Positions 25,570 through 33,824 of a stretch of 64,000 nt of DNA are shown piece after piece. Made by a program: the position numbers and the translations under genes. Location of the stretch: the NCBI RefSeq assembly GCF_034262375.1, contig NZ_CP139558.1:744001-808000 (forward strand), written 5' to 3'. Source of the stretch: Mucilaginibacter sabulilitoris. Lineage in GTDB: Bacteria > Bacteroidota > Bacteroidia > Sphingobacteriales > Sphingobacteriaceae. Positions within the stretch are counted from its first letter, which is position 1. Each line of letters starts with the position of its first letter. The notes under the pieces were generated by a model. It saw nothing but the letters and a program-made list of their open reading frames with translations, was not told the DNA's origin and searched no databases.

Positions 25570-25951
25570 AACCAATTGCTCCCATTGTTACCATCACACT
25601 AAAAATGCCCATACAAGTACCCAGGGTATCTGCAAACATGTCGCTCCAGTCAGCGCTGCGCCAGGTAAAAATGGTGAGCTGAAGAATTTCAATCAGCCCA
25701 CCAAAAAAAATAGCAACTATCGTAACTAAAACTGCCTGTTTATACGAGAACGACCGGGGCTTTTGTTGCCTTATAATTCCATTACAAAAAAGTACTATCA
25801 ACGTAAAAAAGAATCCGGTATGTGTAAGTTTATCAAAACCCGCAAAAAACATAGGCGAATCACCAACGTCGCCTAAATCGGCTGAGCACATGATAAAAAC
25901 AAATAAGGCCCACAAAATAGTGAGCCCGTGATATTTTAAGAATAGCTTCAT
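25556..25951 (-). CDS. VanZ family membrane protein
   Basis: A 131-residue protein with four predicted membrane helices, opening LKYHGLTILWALFVFIMCSADLGD and containing FDKLTHTGFFFTLIVLF and FFGGLIEILQLTIFTWRSADWSDMFADTLGTCMG, the VanZ-like pattern (KxxHxxxF, E-Q, R-D-N/DxxxNxxG). VanZ gives low-level teicoplanin resistance in enterococci, but most relatives have no known role. It follows gcvH with no gap. Confidence 0.88.
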   Translation of the reverse strand: MKLFLKYHGLTILWALFVFIMCSADLGDVGDSPMFFAGFDKLTHTGFFFTLIVLFCNGIIRQQKPRSFSYKQAVLVTIVAIFFGGLIEILQLTIFTWRSADWSDMFADTLGTCMGIFSVMVTMGAIGYGKK

Positions 25952-26332
25952 TTAAACACCGATAACCGTTTTATAATCGTCGGCCGATAGCAATGAATTC
26001 ACATCGCCTGCATCAGCAAGGGTGATCTTAACCATCCAGCCTTCACCATATGGATCGGTATTTACCAACTCGGGCTGGCTGTTTAAAGCGGGGTTAACTT
26101 CGGTAACAGTTCCGGCAACCGGCATAAACAGGTCAGATACTGTTTTTACAGCCTCAACAGTGCCAAAAACCTCGTCTTTGCCAACCTCTTTCCCTAAGGA
26201 TGCAACATCAATGTAAACAATATCACCTAATTCGCCCTGTGCAAATTCGGTAATGCCCACGTAAGCATCATTGCCTTCAACTCTTATCCATTCGTGGTCT
26301 TTGGTGTATTTTAATTCAGCGGGGAAATTCAT
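25952..26332 (-). CDS. gcvH: Glycine cleavage system H protein
   Basis: A 126-residue lipoyl carrier with the expected pattern: [34 protein letters not shown], then the lipoyl-lysine segment [17 protein letters not shown] and [17 protein letters not shown]. It shuttles the aminomethyl group between the P, T and L proteins; none of those genes is in the window. Its promoter (26352-26382) is near consensus and the VanZ gene follows directly. Confidence 0.97.
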   Translation of the reverse strand: MNFPAELKYTKDHEWIRVEGNDAYVGITEFAQGELGDIVYIDVASLGKEVGKDEVFGTVEAVKTVSDLFMPVAGTVTEVNPALNSQPELVNTDPYGEGWMVKITLADAGDVNSLLSADDYKTVIGV

Positions 26333-26351
26333 GTTGTTGATTTTATGTGTT

Positions 26352-26382
26352 CAAAAATAATAAAACTTTAGGCTATCACAAT
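26352..26382 (-). promoter_or_regulatory. gcvH promoter
   Basis: On the minus strand ATTG (26379-26382), 19 bases, TATTTTTG (26352-26359), one mismatch from TTTG-N19-TAnnTTTG; 19 bases before the gcvH ATG. Confidence 0.55.
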
Positions 26383-26407
26383 ATTTTAAGATTTATTAAC
26401 CCATTAT

Positions 26408-26497
26408 GTCATGCCGAATTTATTTCGGCATCCCACCTGCAAGTTATGCGCCCTGATTAGAACAATTATGTGAGATCCCGAAACAAGTTCGGGATGA
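26408..26497. repeat. Paired palindromes GTCATGCCGAA / TTCGGGATGAC
   Basis: Two related hairpins face each other: ATGCCGAA-N5-TTCGGCAT (26410-26430) and ATCCCGAA-N5-TTCGGGAT (26474-26494), each a perfect 8-bp stem, with outer ends GTC and GAC also inverted. This is a two-unit arrangement like the BIMEs of enterobacteria. It lies just past the stop of the gene at 26510 (minus strand). Confidence 0.75.
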
Positions 26498-26509
26498 CCG
26501 CGCAGACTT

Positions 26510-27226
26510 TTACGCCGCTTTTGAAATGTACTTTACCAGGCTCCTTTTTGCCACGGGCAATAAGGTTTGTTCCAGCGGGAAGGTAATATCGCTGTGAACA
26601 TAATATACCGCGGGATTAGGTAAAAACTTGTTGCGGTTTATCAGGCCCAGCTTTATGGCTTCGGGGGTGTTGGTTATGCTATGTTCGTAAGTATCAATAA
26701 ATGATACATTAATGCCCCTGTACTTATCGTCCTTACCTTCAAAAATAGTAAGCTGGTATTCGTATATCAGATTGGTGCGTTCGCGGCCATTATGCAGCGA
26801 GAAATAACCATGATAAGGCATCAGCGGTATAATGCCAACAGGGTCGATATTAAGTTGGCTCTCTACAAAGTCATATATCTCTTTACCGGTTTGTATGGCC
26901 GGGTTCATCTGGGCGAGTGCGTAGGCGATGATCTGCTCAATTTCCTGCATGCTTTGATCATCCTGTATGATTTTTTGGTAGGTGAGTTTTACAGCGTCAA
27001 TATCGGCCTGGCTCAGGCGCTGCGGAAAACCCTGCTGCAGCACTGTTTTATTCTTTTTAAAATCTATCAGGTTGTTATAATGAAATATCAGGTCGGCCAG
27101 GTTAGGGTATAGCCTGCTTTTATCAAAGTGGCGGTTAATTTCCTGCAAATAACTGAGCAGCACATATTTTTTGTGCTCAAAGTCAATATATCCTTCAATA
27201 AACCAGTTTACACCTAACGAACTCAT
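26510..27226 (-). CDS. Conserved hypothetical protein
   Basis: A 238-residue soluble protein without signal peptide or membrane span. It opens SLGVNWFIEGYIDFEHKKYVLLSYLQEINRHF and ends VAKRSLVKYISKAA. Charged and helical in the first half, more beta-like in the second. I recognise no domain. It is divergent from the methyltransferase gene at 27282, across 55 bases. The reading frame is long, well shaped and in normal codon use, so the gene itself is secure. Confidence 0.7.
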   Translation of the reverse strand: MSSLGVNWFIEGYIDFEHKKYVLLSYLQEINRHFDKSRLYPNLADLIFHYNNLIDFKKNKTVLQQGFPQRLSQADIDAVKLTYQKIIQDDQSMQEIEQIIAYALAQMNPAIQTGKEIYDFVESQLNIDPVGIIPLMPYHGYFSLHNGRERTNLIYEYQLTIFEGKDDKYRGINVSFIDTYEHSITNTPEAIKLGLINRNKFLPNPAVYYVHSDITFPLEQTLLPVAKRSLVKYISKAA

Positions 27227-27281
27227 TTTTTCAGGTTCCTTTCAATAGCTTAAATTAAACAAAAAACACCAACTTTGCAAT

Positions 27282-27992
27282 ATGCCCTATGGAACCCTTT
27301 ATTTAATACCAGTGCCCATTGCCGAAGAAGCGGCCGCGCAATCATTTACCCCTTACCTGGTTGATACCATTAACAGCATTAAGGAGTATATTGTGGAAAA
27401 TGAGAAAACGGCCCGCAAGTTTTTGAAATTGGCCGGACTAAAAACCCCGCAAAGTGAACTCATTATACACGATTACAGTAAGCATAATCGTGATATGGGT
27501 AAGGCCGATTTTTTTAAAGGCCTGCAGGCTGGTAATGATGTGGGCCTGATGAGCGAGGCAGGCTGCCCCGGCATTGCCGATCCGGGTGCCGAAATTGTGG
27601 ACAAAGCCCACCGTATGGGTATAAAAGTGGTTCCGCTGGTGGGCCCGAGCTCTATTTTGCTGGCGCTTATGGCATCGGGTTTTAACGGTCAAAGCTTTAC
27701 CTTTCATGGTTACCTGCCTATTGATAAGGTGCAGCGCAGCAAAAAGATCAAAGAGTTGGAAAGCCAGGCTATTAAGCTTGATCAAACACAACTATTTATT
27801 GAAACCCCCTTCCGTAATAACCCTATGCTGGAAGAGATACTGAAAACAGCTAATCCTAAAACAAAACTTTGCATAGCCTGCGACTTAACCTCGGCTACCG
27901 AATTTGTGCAAACCAAATCCATTGCCGAGTGGCAAAAAAAAGTGCCCGAGCTGCATAAACGACCAACCATATTTTTATTATTCCATCAATAA
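27282..27992 (+). CDS. Tetrapyrrole methylase-fold SAM-dependent methyltransferase (RsmI-like)
   Basis: A 236-residue protein of the RsmI/YraL branch: start GTLYLIPVPIAEE, the SAM-binding segment GLMSEAGCPGIADPGAEIV and VPLVGPSSILLALMASGFNGQSF, then FIETPFRNNPMLEEIL. RsmI methylates the ribose of C1402 in 16S rRNA. The protein is shorter than E. coli RsmI (about 286 residues) and lacks its C-terminal region, as in many Bacteroidota homologues, and its first loop differs, so identity of substrate is uncertain. The FAD monooxygenase starts one codon after its stop in the same frame. Confidence 0.85.
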   Translation: MPYGTLYLIPVPIAEEAAAQSFTPYLVDTINSIKEYIVENEKTARKFLKLAGLKTPQSELIIHDYSKHNRDMGKADFFKGLQAGNDVGLMSEAGCPGIADPGAEIVDKAHRMGIKVVPLVGPSSILLALMASGFNGQSFTFHGYLPIDKVQRSKKIKELESQAIKLDQTQLFIETPFRNNPMLEEILKTANPKTKLCIACDLTSATEFVQTKSIAEWQKKVPELHKRPTIFLLFHQ

Positions 27993-27995
27993 CAA

Positions 27996-29591
27996 GTGAC
28001 CATTACGCAGCAACATACCAGCGTATTGATAGTGGGGGCTGGGCCTTCGGGCTTGATGATGGCCGCGCAGTTGTTGCGTTATGGTATACAGCCGATAGTA
28101 ATTGATATTAAACAAGGGCCGACCAACCAGTCGAAAGCATTGGGGGTACAGGCTCGTTCACTGGAAATTTACCGGCAAATGGGCGTTATTGACACCGTAA
28201 TTAAAGGCGGCAAACAAGCTGCCGGAGTAGTTTTTAATCAGAACGGAGCCGAAGTGGCAGCCTTATCATTAAATAATGTGGGCGAGGGACAAACGGCATT
28301 TCCATTTGTATTGCTTTATCAGCAAAGTAAGAACGAACGCTTGCTGCTTGATTTTTTAACACTCAATTGCTGCCCGGTTTATTGGAATACCTCGCTGTTA
28401 TCAGTTCAGCAGGATGCGGGAAAGGTAACAGCGCAGCTACAAACCGGCGACGAAACTCAAACTATTACTACTGACTGGCTGATAGGTGCCGATGGCGCTC
28501 ATAGCACAGTTCGTAAACAATTACAGCTGCCTTTTAATGGCGATACTTACCAGCATCAGTTTTATCTGGCCGATGTTAAAATGACCAATGATTTTGGCGA
28601 TCGCGTTAACCTGTTTTTATCAAAAAAAGGATTTAACGCTTTTTTCCCGATGCCCGAAGAGCAATGTTACCGTATTGTTGGTCAGCTGCCCGACGAATTC
28701 AGCGGGAAGAAGGATCTTACTATAGAAAAAATACTGCCGTATTTAAATGACATAACCGGTACAAGCATCGAGGTTGAGCAAACCAACTGGTTTACTGATT
28801 ACCACCTGCACCACCGCATGGCCGATAAATTTAAACAAGGGCGATGCTTTTTAATTGGCGATGCCGCGCATATCCATTCGCCGGCAGGAGCGCAGGGCAT
28901 GAACACTGGTTTGCAGGATGCCTATAACCTGGCCTGGAAACTGGCCGGGGTGGTGAATAACCAGCTAAAGGAAACAATTTTGGATAGCTACGCCGCGGAG
29001 CGAATGCCGGTTGCCAAAATGGTGCTGAATACTACCGACCGTATTTTTAAAATGATCCTGTCGCGCAACTGGCTTGTGGGCTTGTTTAAGAAATGGATGC
29101 TGCCAGGACTATTGAAAAATGCGTGGAGCAAACCAGCGTTGAGGGATATGTTTTTTAAAAAGATATCGCAGATTGGTATATCTTACAGGGACAGCCAGAT
29201 TAACTTACATCTGAGCCACCACTCGCCCATAAAAGCCGGCGACAGGCTGCCTTACCTGAAGGTGTTTGACGAGAAAAAGAAGCAGGAAACCGATCTGCAT
29301 GAGTGGTGCAGCAAGCCAGGATTCACTATAATAACATTAGGTAAATTACAGGAGCTTGATCTGTTCACCTTAGCTAAATGGATCACTCAGAATTATCCGG
29401 CTAATCTAAACTTTTTCTATCTGCCGCCGTCGTCCAGGAACCAGCATGTATTTGATGCCTTTGGTGTTAAAGAAAAGAAAAAGCTGGCACTTATTATTCG
29501 CCCGGATATGCACATAGGCTTTATTAACGATATCGTTGATATTGATATGATGGATAATTATTTACAGAATGTGGTAGGCTTTAACAAATAA
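27996..29591 (+). CDS. FAD-dependent aromatic-ring monooxygenase (PheA/UbiH-type)
   Basis: A 531-residue flavoprotein hydroxylase. It has the dinucleotide loop VGAGPSGLMMAAQLL near the N-terminus, the second FAD segment IGADGAHSTVRK, and LIGDAAHIHSPAGAQGMNTG, the third FAD motif; a thioredoxin-like C-terminal part follows, as in phenol hydroxylase relatives. It should add oxygen to an aromatic ring using NAD(P)H. The start must be GTG at 27996: the in-frame stop of the methyltransferase lies two codons upstream and the first internal ATG would remove the FAD loop. The spacing implies coupled translation with the methyltransferase gene. Confidence 0.9.
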   Translation: MTITQQHTSVLIVGAGPSGLMMAAQLLRYGIQPIVIDIKQGPTNQSKALGVQARSLEIYRQMGVIDTVIKGGKQAAGVVFNQNGAEVAALSLNNVGEGQTAFPFVLLYQQSKNERLLLDFLTLNCCPVYWNTSLLSVQQDAGKVTAQLQTGDETQTITTDWLIGADGAHSTVRKQLQLPFNGDTYQHQFYLADVKMTNDFGDRVNLFLSKKGFNAFFPMPEEQCYRIVGQLPDEFSGKKDLTIEKILPYLNDITGTSIEVEQTNWFTDYHLHHRMADKFKQGRCFLIGDAAHIHSPAGAQGMNTGLQDAYNLAWKLAGVVNNQLKETILDSYAAERMPVAKMVLNTTDRIFKMILSRNWLVGLFKKWMLPGLLKNAWSKPALRDMFFKKISQIGISYRDSQINLHLSHHSPIKAGDRLPYLKVFDEKKKQETDLHEWCSKPGFTIITLGKLQELDLFTLAKWITQNYPANLNFFYLPPSSRNQHVFDAFGVKEKKKLALIIRPDMHIGFINDIVDIDMMDNYLQNVVGFNK

Positions 29592-29621
29592 AAAAGCGCC
29601 TGCATGTAAACACACAGACGC
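29589..29621 (-). terminator. Terminator after the 29651 gene
   Basis: On the minus strand GCGTCTGTGTG (29621-29611) pairs with CATGCAGGCGC (29606-29596) through G-T wobbles over 11 bp with a 4-base loop, followed by TTTTTATTTG. It also lies just past the plus-strand monooxygenase stop. Confidence 0.65.
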
Positions 29622-29650
29622 CAACCTGACCTTATGAAAAAAGAAGTTAG

Positions 29651-30184
29651 TTAAGCTTGTTTAAAAAGATCTTCAAATAAAGGCTCCGGTTGATGTAGCT
29701 GATAACTTGTTATAGAAAGTCCCGGCTGCATTTTTAACACAAAAGTATCGACTACAATTTTTTCAGATACATCACCCTCGGCCAGTATCATAAAATCGGC
29801 CAGCTGGTTAACCAGCGTAAGGGTGCCCGTGTTATAAGTTATGGCAATACGGTGTGCGGATATATCATCAATGCTTGATTCGAGCAATTCAAATTCCGGC
29901 ATCTCGAACAGGACGGGCTTGCCCAGGTTATCCGTTAACCCCGGAATCTTGTTGTCCAGTTTCTGTATAAAATGGCCAACTGAAAACCCCAGTTTATAAT
30001 GCAGCGAATTGGCACGCCCATCATGGGCTTTTAATGCTGTAAACGTTTTAAACTTTCGGCCGGGATTGTAAGTCTGCATTTTTAACAAAAATTCCTGGTA
30101 AGAGGCCATGAGCACAGCTTGTTCAAAACTTCCCTGTGCAGCCATATCGATGATTTGTTTATAAGCTAATTTTATAAGTGCCAT
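29651..30184 (-). CDS. Hypothetical protein
   Basis: A 177-residue soluble protein (MALIKLAYKQIIDMAAQGSF...). The middle has HYKLGFSVGHFIQKLDNKIPGL and the second half alternates short hydrophobic strands (HRIAITYNTGTLTLVNQLADFMILAEG). No signal peptide, membrane span or motif that I recognise. It has its own terminator and lies after the intradiol-dioxygenase-like gene on the same strand with a 59-base gap. Confidence 0.6.
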   Translation of the reverse strand: MALIKLAYKQIIDMAAQGSFEQAVLMASYQEFLLKMQTYNPGRKFKTFTALKAHDGRANSLHYKLGFSVGHFIQKLDNKIPGLTDNLGKPVLFEMPEFELLESSIDDISAHRIAITYNTGTLTLVNQLADFMILAEGDVSEKIVVDTFVLKMQPGLSITSYQLHQPEPLFEDLFKQA

Positions 30185-30243
30185 GTTGTTTTAGTTTTGG
30201 GTGATCAGTAATGAGTTTTGAATTTGCATTTGCGGACCTAACC

Positions 30244-30984
30244 TTAAAGTGCAATGCCTAAAGTAAATGTGCCGGAGTACCCTTCCGAAACGCTACCGGT
30301 TAGCGCCAAAGTTTCGTTGGCCAGATCGGTTGTGGAGTCGCCAAAAACGCTGTCGCTGGCGTTGCGGGTGGGGTTTACCCCATGAGAGGCATACAATGAC
30401 GAAACATGCACCACATCAGATATAGCCTCAGAAAAAGTTAGCTGCGATACTTTTTTCAGTACGTTATTCACAAAAACTTCCATGTGTATATGCGTAGCGC
30501 GGCCGCCATACCAGCCCGGATAAATAGTGGTGAATTTGGCCAGCCCCGCACTATCGGTAACTAAATAGCCGCGTAACCATGTTTCACCGAGGTAACTTTT
30601 AGTACCCAGTAAACCCGGCTGGTTACCATAGCCTGAATAGTAACCGTCTTTATTGCAATGCCATATATCAACACGCGCGCCGGTTACCACGTTACAGTTA
30701 TTATTAGTGTTAACCACCAGGAAGTTTACAGACAAAGGCACTCCGGTTTGACCGTCTGTAACATTGGCCCTGTTTAGCGGATTGGTTATTTCGCCGCCTA
30801 CGTAGGGGTAAGGGCCCTCTGTTTCTGTAGGGGTAACTGTACAGGTACTGCCATTGGTTGATGTGGTAGAGGTACTTGTACTATCAGTTGTACCCGATGC
30901 TGAATCTTTTTTGCAGGCCTCAATAAGCATTGGCCCCGCTGCTGCGGCTACCGCGAAAGTGCGGAGAAAGCGTTTACGTTCCAT
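30244..30984 (-). CDS. Intradiol ring-cleavage dioxygenase-like lipoprotein
   Basis: A 246-residue protein with signal MERKRFLRTFAVAAAAGPML followed by IEAC (Cys24), so it should be a lipoprotein, then a Ser/Thr-rich linker and an intradiol dioxygenase beta-sandwich. The iron ligands appear present: Tyr115 or 116 in WHCNKDGYYSGY, Tyr159 in YPGWYGG, His165 and His167 in RATHIHMEVF. The family splits catechols between the hydroxyls; exported members are less well known and may act on plant or humic phenolics (inference). A perfect 19-bp inverted repeat ends three bases before the ATG and may control expression. Confidence 0.85.
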   Translation of the reverse strand: MERKRFLRTFAVAAAAGPMLIEACKKDSASGTTDSTSTSTTSTNGSTCTVTPTETEGPYPYVGGEITNPLNRANVTDGQTGVPLSVNFLVVNTNNNCNVVTGARVDIWHCNKDGYYSGYGNQPGLLGTKSYLGETWLRGYLVTDSAGLAKFTTIYPGWYGGRATHIHMEVFVNNVLKKVSQLTFSEAISDVVHVSSLYASHGVNPTRNASDSVFGDSTTDLANETLALTGSVSEGYSGTFTLGIAL

Positions 30985-30986
30985 AT

Positions 30987-31030
30987 CATTTACATTAATT
31001 AATAATTCGTTTTATTAATTAATGTAAATG
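30987..31030. repeat. Perfect 19-bp inverted repeat at the dioxygenase start
   Basis: 30987-31005 and 31012-31030 are perfectly complementary over 19 bp (core TTTACATTAATTAATAA) with a 6-base loop. The repeat lies between the LytTR regulator stop and the dioxygenase ATG, ending 2 bases before the start codon. It has no T-run, so it is more likely an operator or a leader hairpin than a terminator. Confidence 0.8.
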
Positions 31031-31101
31031 TAGGGGCGGCCTGTATCAGCTAAAGAGTTGTATCGGTAAACGGGTATTTTGTGCCGATAAATGCAAAGTT
31101 T

Positions 31102-31803
31102 TCATCTGAATTTCATCCAGTTGCGGATAACATCATAATAACTTTCACTTACAGGTAGCTCTACATCGGTGAGTTTTACTTTACGGTTCTGGATAGAGCG
31201 GATCTTGTTAACAGGTACAATATAACTGCGGTGGATCCGCTGAAACTTATCAGCAGGTAATTTTTCGAGCACCTTTTTTAAAGGCATGAGGGTAAGCACA
31301 GTTTTGGCATTGGCAACATGTATCTTGATATAATCTTCCATGCTTTCAATATACTCTATGGCGTTAAGTTCAATTTTTACCATGCGATATTCTGAGTAAA
31401 CATACAGGCTTTCCTCGGGCTGTTCTGGTGTAGTGTTGTTTTTGTAGCGGTAGTAATCAATAGCTTTTTCAACGGCTTTTTCAAAACGCTTAAAGTCGAT
31501 GGGTTTTAAAATATAGTCGAGGGCTTCGAGCTCAAACCCTTCGTAGGCAAAGTTTTTGTAAGCGGTGGTAAATATCACCATCGGCTTTACCTCAAGTGAG
31601 CGCACAAGGTCGATCCCGGTAATATCGGGCATGTTGATATCAATAAAAAGCAGATCAACAGGTTTGCTTTTCAGAAATTCAGCGCCGGATATGGCATCAT
31701 CAAATGTTTTTGTTAATTGCAGGGCCGGGAAACGCGATACATATTCGCTGATCAGCCTTAGCGCCAGCGGCTCGTCATCAATGGCTATGCATCTAAGTAC
31801 CAT
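31102..31803 (-). CDS. LytTR-family response regulator
   Basis: A 233-residue regulator. The receiver domain (1-120) has AIDDEPLA, the phospho-acceptor Asp in LLFIDINMPDITG and the lysine in YILKPIDF; the C-terminal LytTR DNA-binding domain contains IEYIESMEDYIKIH and FQRIHRSYIVPVNKI. It is the partner of the histidine kinase encoded 6 bases upstream. Targets cannot be told from sequence; the adjacent dioxygenase gene with its inverted repeat is one candidate. Confidence 0.94.
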   Translation of the reverse strand: MVLRCIAIDDEPLALRLISEYVSRFPALQLTKTFDDAISGAEFLKSKPVDLLFIDINMPDITGIDLVRSLEVKPMVIFTTAYKNFAYEGFELEALDYILKPIDFKRFEKAVEKAIDYYRYKNNTTPEQPEESLYVYSEYRMVKIELNAIEYIESMEDYIKIHVANAKTVLTLMPLKKVLEKLPADKFQRIHRSYIVPVNKIRSIQNRKVKLTDVELPVSESYYDVIRNWMKFR

Positions 31804-31809
31804 AGGAGG

Positions 31810-32997
31810 TTAAGTTTGTAAAATAAGCTGAACGGAATGCTGATCGTTTTCGTTCCAAATATTTAATAAATGCCTGCCCGGGTACAGGTGGTTTAAACGC
31901 TGCCGTGTGTTTTTGATGCCGATACCCGTACGTTGGTTTTCGGTGCGTGTTGCAAATACCCGGTTTTTGCAAAAGAATAAAATATCCGAGTTGCTGGTGC
32001 GGATGTTAATATCAATGACCGATTGTTCATGTTTACTTATACCATACTTAAATACATTTTCAACAAAGGTCATTAATACCAGTGGCGTTATCTTTTTGCC
32101 ATCTATTTTGCCCTCCACAGTAAAATTAACGGTTGTATTGTTACCAATCCGCAGCCGCTGCAGTTCAATATAATCGCTTATACAGTCAATCTCACTTTGC
32201 AAGGGCACAAAATCATCAGTCACGTCATCGGTTACATAGCGCATAATGTTTGATAGTTTCATGATACTATCTGCGGCATGGTCATCTTTGGTAACAGCCA
32301 GGGTATAAATATTGTTAAGCGTATTGAACAAAAAATGCGGATTGATCTGCGCTTTTAAAAAAGAAAGCTCCGCGCTGGTTTTGTCGGCCTCGGCCTGGGC
32401 CGCGCGCCGTTCGGTAAGCTGCCATTGCTGCACGGTTTTAATGGCGGTGCTTAGGGCCATAATCATGATAAAAATGAATAAGCTGGTGCTGTCGAGCGGC
32501 CGGTTACGCCTGAAAGGAGGCCTGCCATTGCCCCAGCGCATAGCATTAGGTGGCGGTTGCTGAGCTCCACCGTTAGAAAATTTATCGCCCTGCGGCGGTG
32601 TCCCTAGTTCATGGTTGCCGGCAGGAGGAGGAGCAAAAGGTGATGGCTGACTCATGGCCGGATTGTATCTCCGGTTGCCGGCGCTGTGCAGCAGCTTATC
32701 AAACGGCCGTAAATAATAAACGCCGGTAAGCAACAGTAGTACTATGATGGCGTAAACTGCATATTTCTTTTTTAAGAAAAACTCGGGTATAAAGTAATAG
32801 GCATTGCTGTAAAACAGAAAAGCGTAAGTATAGCCAAACATCCAGTAACTGTGTTTTTGCAGTAATGACCAGGTTGGAGTGTCCTGCCCGCGGCTGTTCA
32901 AGAATACCACCGGGAAAGCCATGAACAGCAGCCAGCCTGCAATATGTATAATTACCGAAAATGCTCTAAAGCGCGACATATATATAAAGTAACGCAT
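31810..32997 (-). CDS. LytS-type sensor histidine kinase
   Basis: A 395-residue membrane kinase: about four helices in residues 1-110, an unusual Pro/Gly/Asn-rich loop (about residues 115-170, with PFAPPPAG and GAQQPPPNAM), a further helix, then the His_kinase domain with the phospho-His in AQINPHFLFNTLNNIY and a HATPase part with FVENVFKYG. It partners the LytTR regulator encoded next. A second ATG six codons downstream (32979) is an equally good start. Confidence 0.92.
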   Translation of the reverse strand: MRYFIYMSRFRAFSVIIHIAGWLLFMAFPVVFLNSRGQDTPTWSLLQKHSYWMFGYTYAFLFYSNAYYFIPEFFLKKKYAVYAIIVLLLLTGVYYLRPFDKLLHSAGNRRYNPAMSQPSPFAPPPAGNHELGTPPQGDKFSNGGAQQPPPNAMRWGNGRPPFRRNRPLDSTSLFIFIMIMALSTAIKTVQQWQLTERRAAQAEADKTSAELSFLKAQINPHFLFNTLNNIYTLAVTKDDHAADSIMKLSNIMRYVTDDVTDDFVPLQSEIDCISDYIELQRLRIGNNTTVNFTVEGKIDGKKITPLVLMTFVENVFKYGISKHEQSVIDINIRTSNSDILFFCKNRVFATRTENQRTGIGIKNTRQRLNHLYPGRHLLNIWNENDQHSVQLILQT

Positions 32998-33051
32998 TCA
33001 AAACCGGTAATAAAAAAAGGTATCGGTAATTTGCCGTTTTGTATGGATGAA

Positions 33052-33651
33052 TTATCCGTGTATGGTTTCGCTTTTGCCATAATTTTGTATAACACCGGCT
33101 TCATATTCTAAAAACTCTTTCCAGCGTTTGTCTACATCAATTTCTTCGGCGTACTTTTTGGCCAGGCGAATAAATGTGGCGTAGTGTGTAGCCTCGCTCA
33201 CCATGAGTTCGTGGTAAAAGTCAGACAAGTAAGCATCATTTATGTTTTCAGATAGTACCTTAAAACGCTCGCAGCTACGTGCCTCAATCATGGCAGAAAA
33301 CAGTAAACGGTCAATCAGCTGGGCTTCGCGGCCGCCTCCTATAATAATAAATTTGCGAAGCTCATTCACGTAATTGTCCTTACGCTCGCGACCCAGCACA
33401 AAGCCGCGTGCTATAATAATGTCATGCACACGTTTAAAATGGTCCATCTCTTCCTGAACCAACAGCGCCATTTCCTGCACCAGGTCTGACAGGTTGGGGT
33501 TTTGCACAATAAGGGTAATAGCATTGCTTGCTGCCTTTTGCTCGCAAAAAGCATGATCGGTCAAAAGCTCCTCAATATTGCTTTCCACAACATTTTTAAC
33601 CCAAAGCGGGTCGGTAGGCAGCTGCAGTTTAAGTATGATTTTTTCGCTCAC
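33052..33651 (-). CDS. miaE: tRNA-(ms2io6A)-hydroxylase
   Basis: A 199-residue ferritin-like diiron enzyme. The iron-binding motifs are EEMDHFKRVH (about residue 68), EARSCERF (about 124) and EATHYATF (about 154), in the order expected for MiaE. It hydroxylates the isopentenyl side chain of modified A37 in tRNAs. The start is GTG, 5 bases after a TATCTTTG box; no upstream ATG is in frame without crossing that box. Confidence 0.93.
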   Translation of the reverse strand: MSEKIILKLQLPTDPLWVKNVVESNIEELLTDHAFCEQKAASNAITLIVQNPNLSDLVQEMALLVQEEMDHFKRVHDIIIARGFVLGRERKDNYVNELRKFIIIGGGREAQLIDRLLFSAMIEARSCERFKVLSENINDAYLSDFYHELMVSEATHYATFIRLAKKYAEEIDVDKRWKEFLEYEAGVIQNYGKSETIHG

Positions 33652-33656
33652 AGAAG

Positions 33657-33664
33657 CAAAGATA
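33657..33664 (-). promoter_or_regulatory. Candidate -7 element TATCTTTG for miaE
   Basis: Exact TAnnTTTG match on the minus strand, 5 bases before the GTG start; no -33 match in the purine-rich repeat upstream. Would give a leaderless or nearly leaderless mRNA. Confidence 0.4.
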
Positions 33665-33669
33665 GCTTA

Positions 33670-33790
33670 AGGAGGCGAAAGGTAAAGTATTTAAGAGGTG
33701 AAATGGTAAAGGCGAAAGGTAAAAAGGGAGGCAAGATGTGAAAGGTAGGAGGAAAGATAGTCAGGAGGGTAAAAAGCGAAAGAGAAGGTT
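33670..33790. repeat. Purine-rich GGCGAAAGGTAAA repeat tract
   Basis: Repeated words GGCGAAAGGTAAA, AGGTGAAATGGTAAA and GGGTAAAAAGCGAAAG fill the gap between nadD and miaE. The plus strand is almost entirely purine with thymine. The same words, on the other strand, occur at 555-612, so this is a dispersed family. Confidence 0.55.
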
Positions 33791-33824
33791 AATCCGACTG
33801 ATCGATAACCGTAAAACCTTTAAC

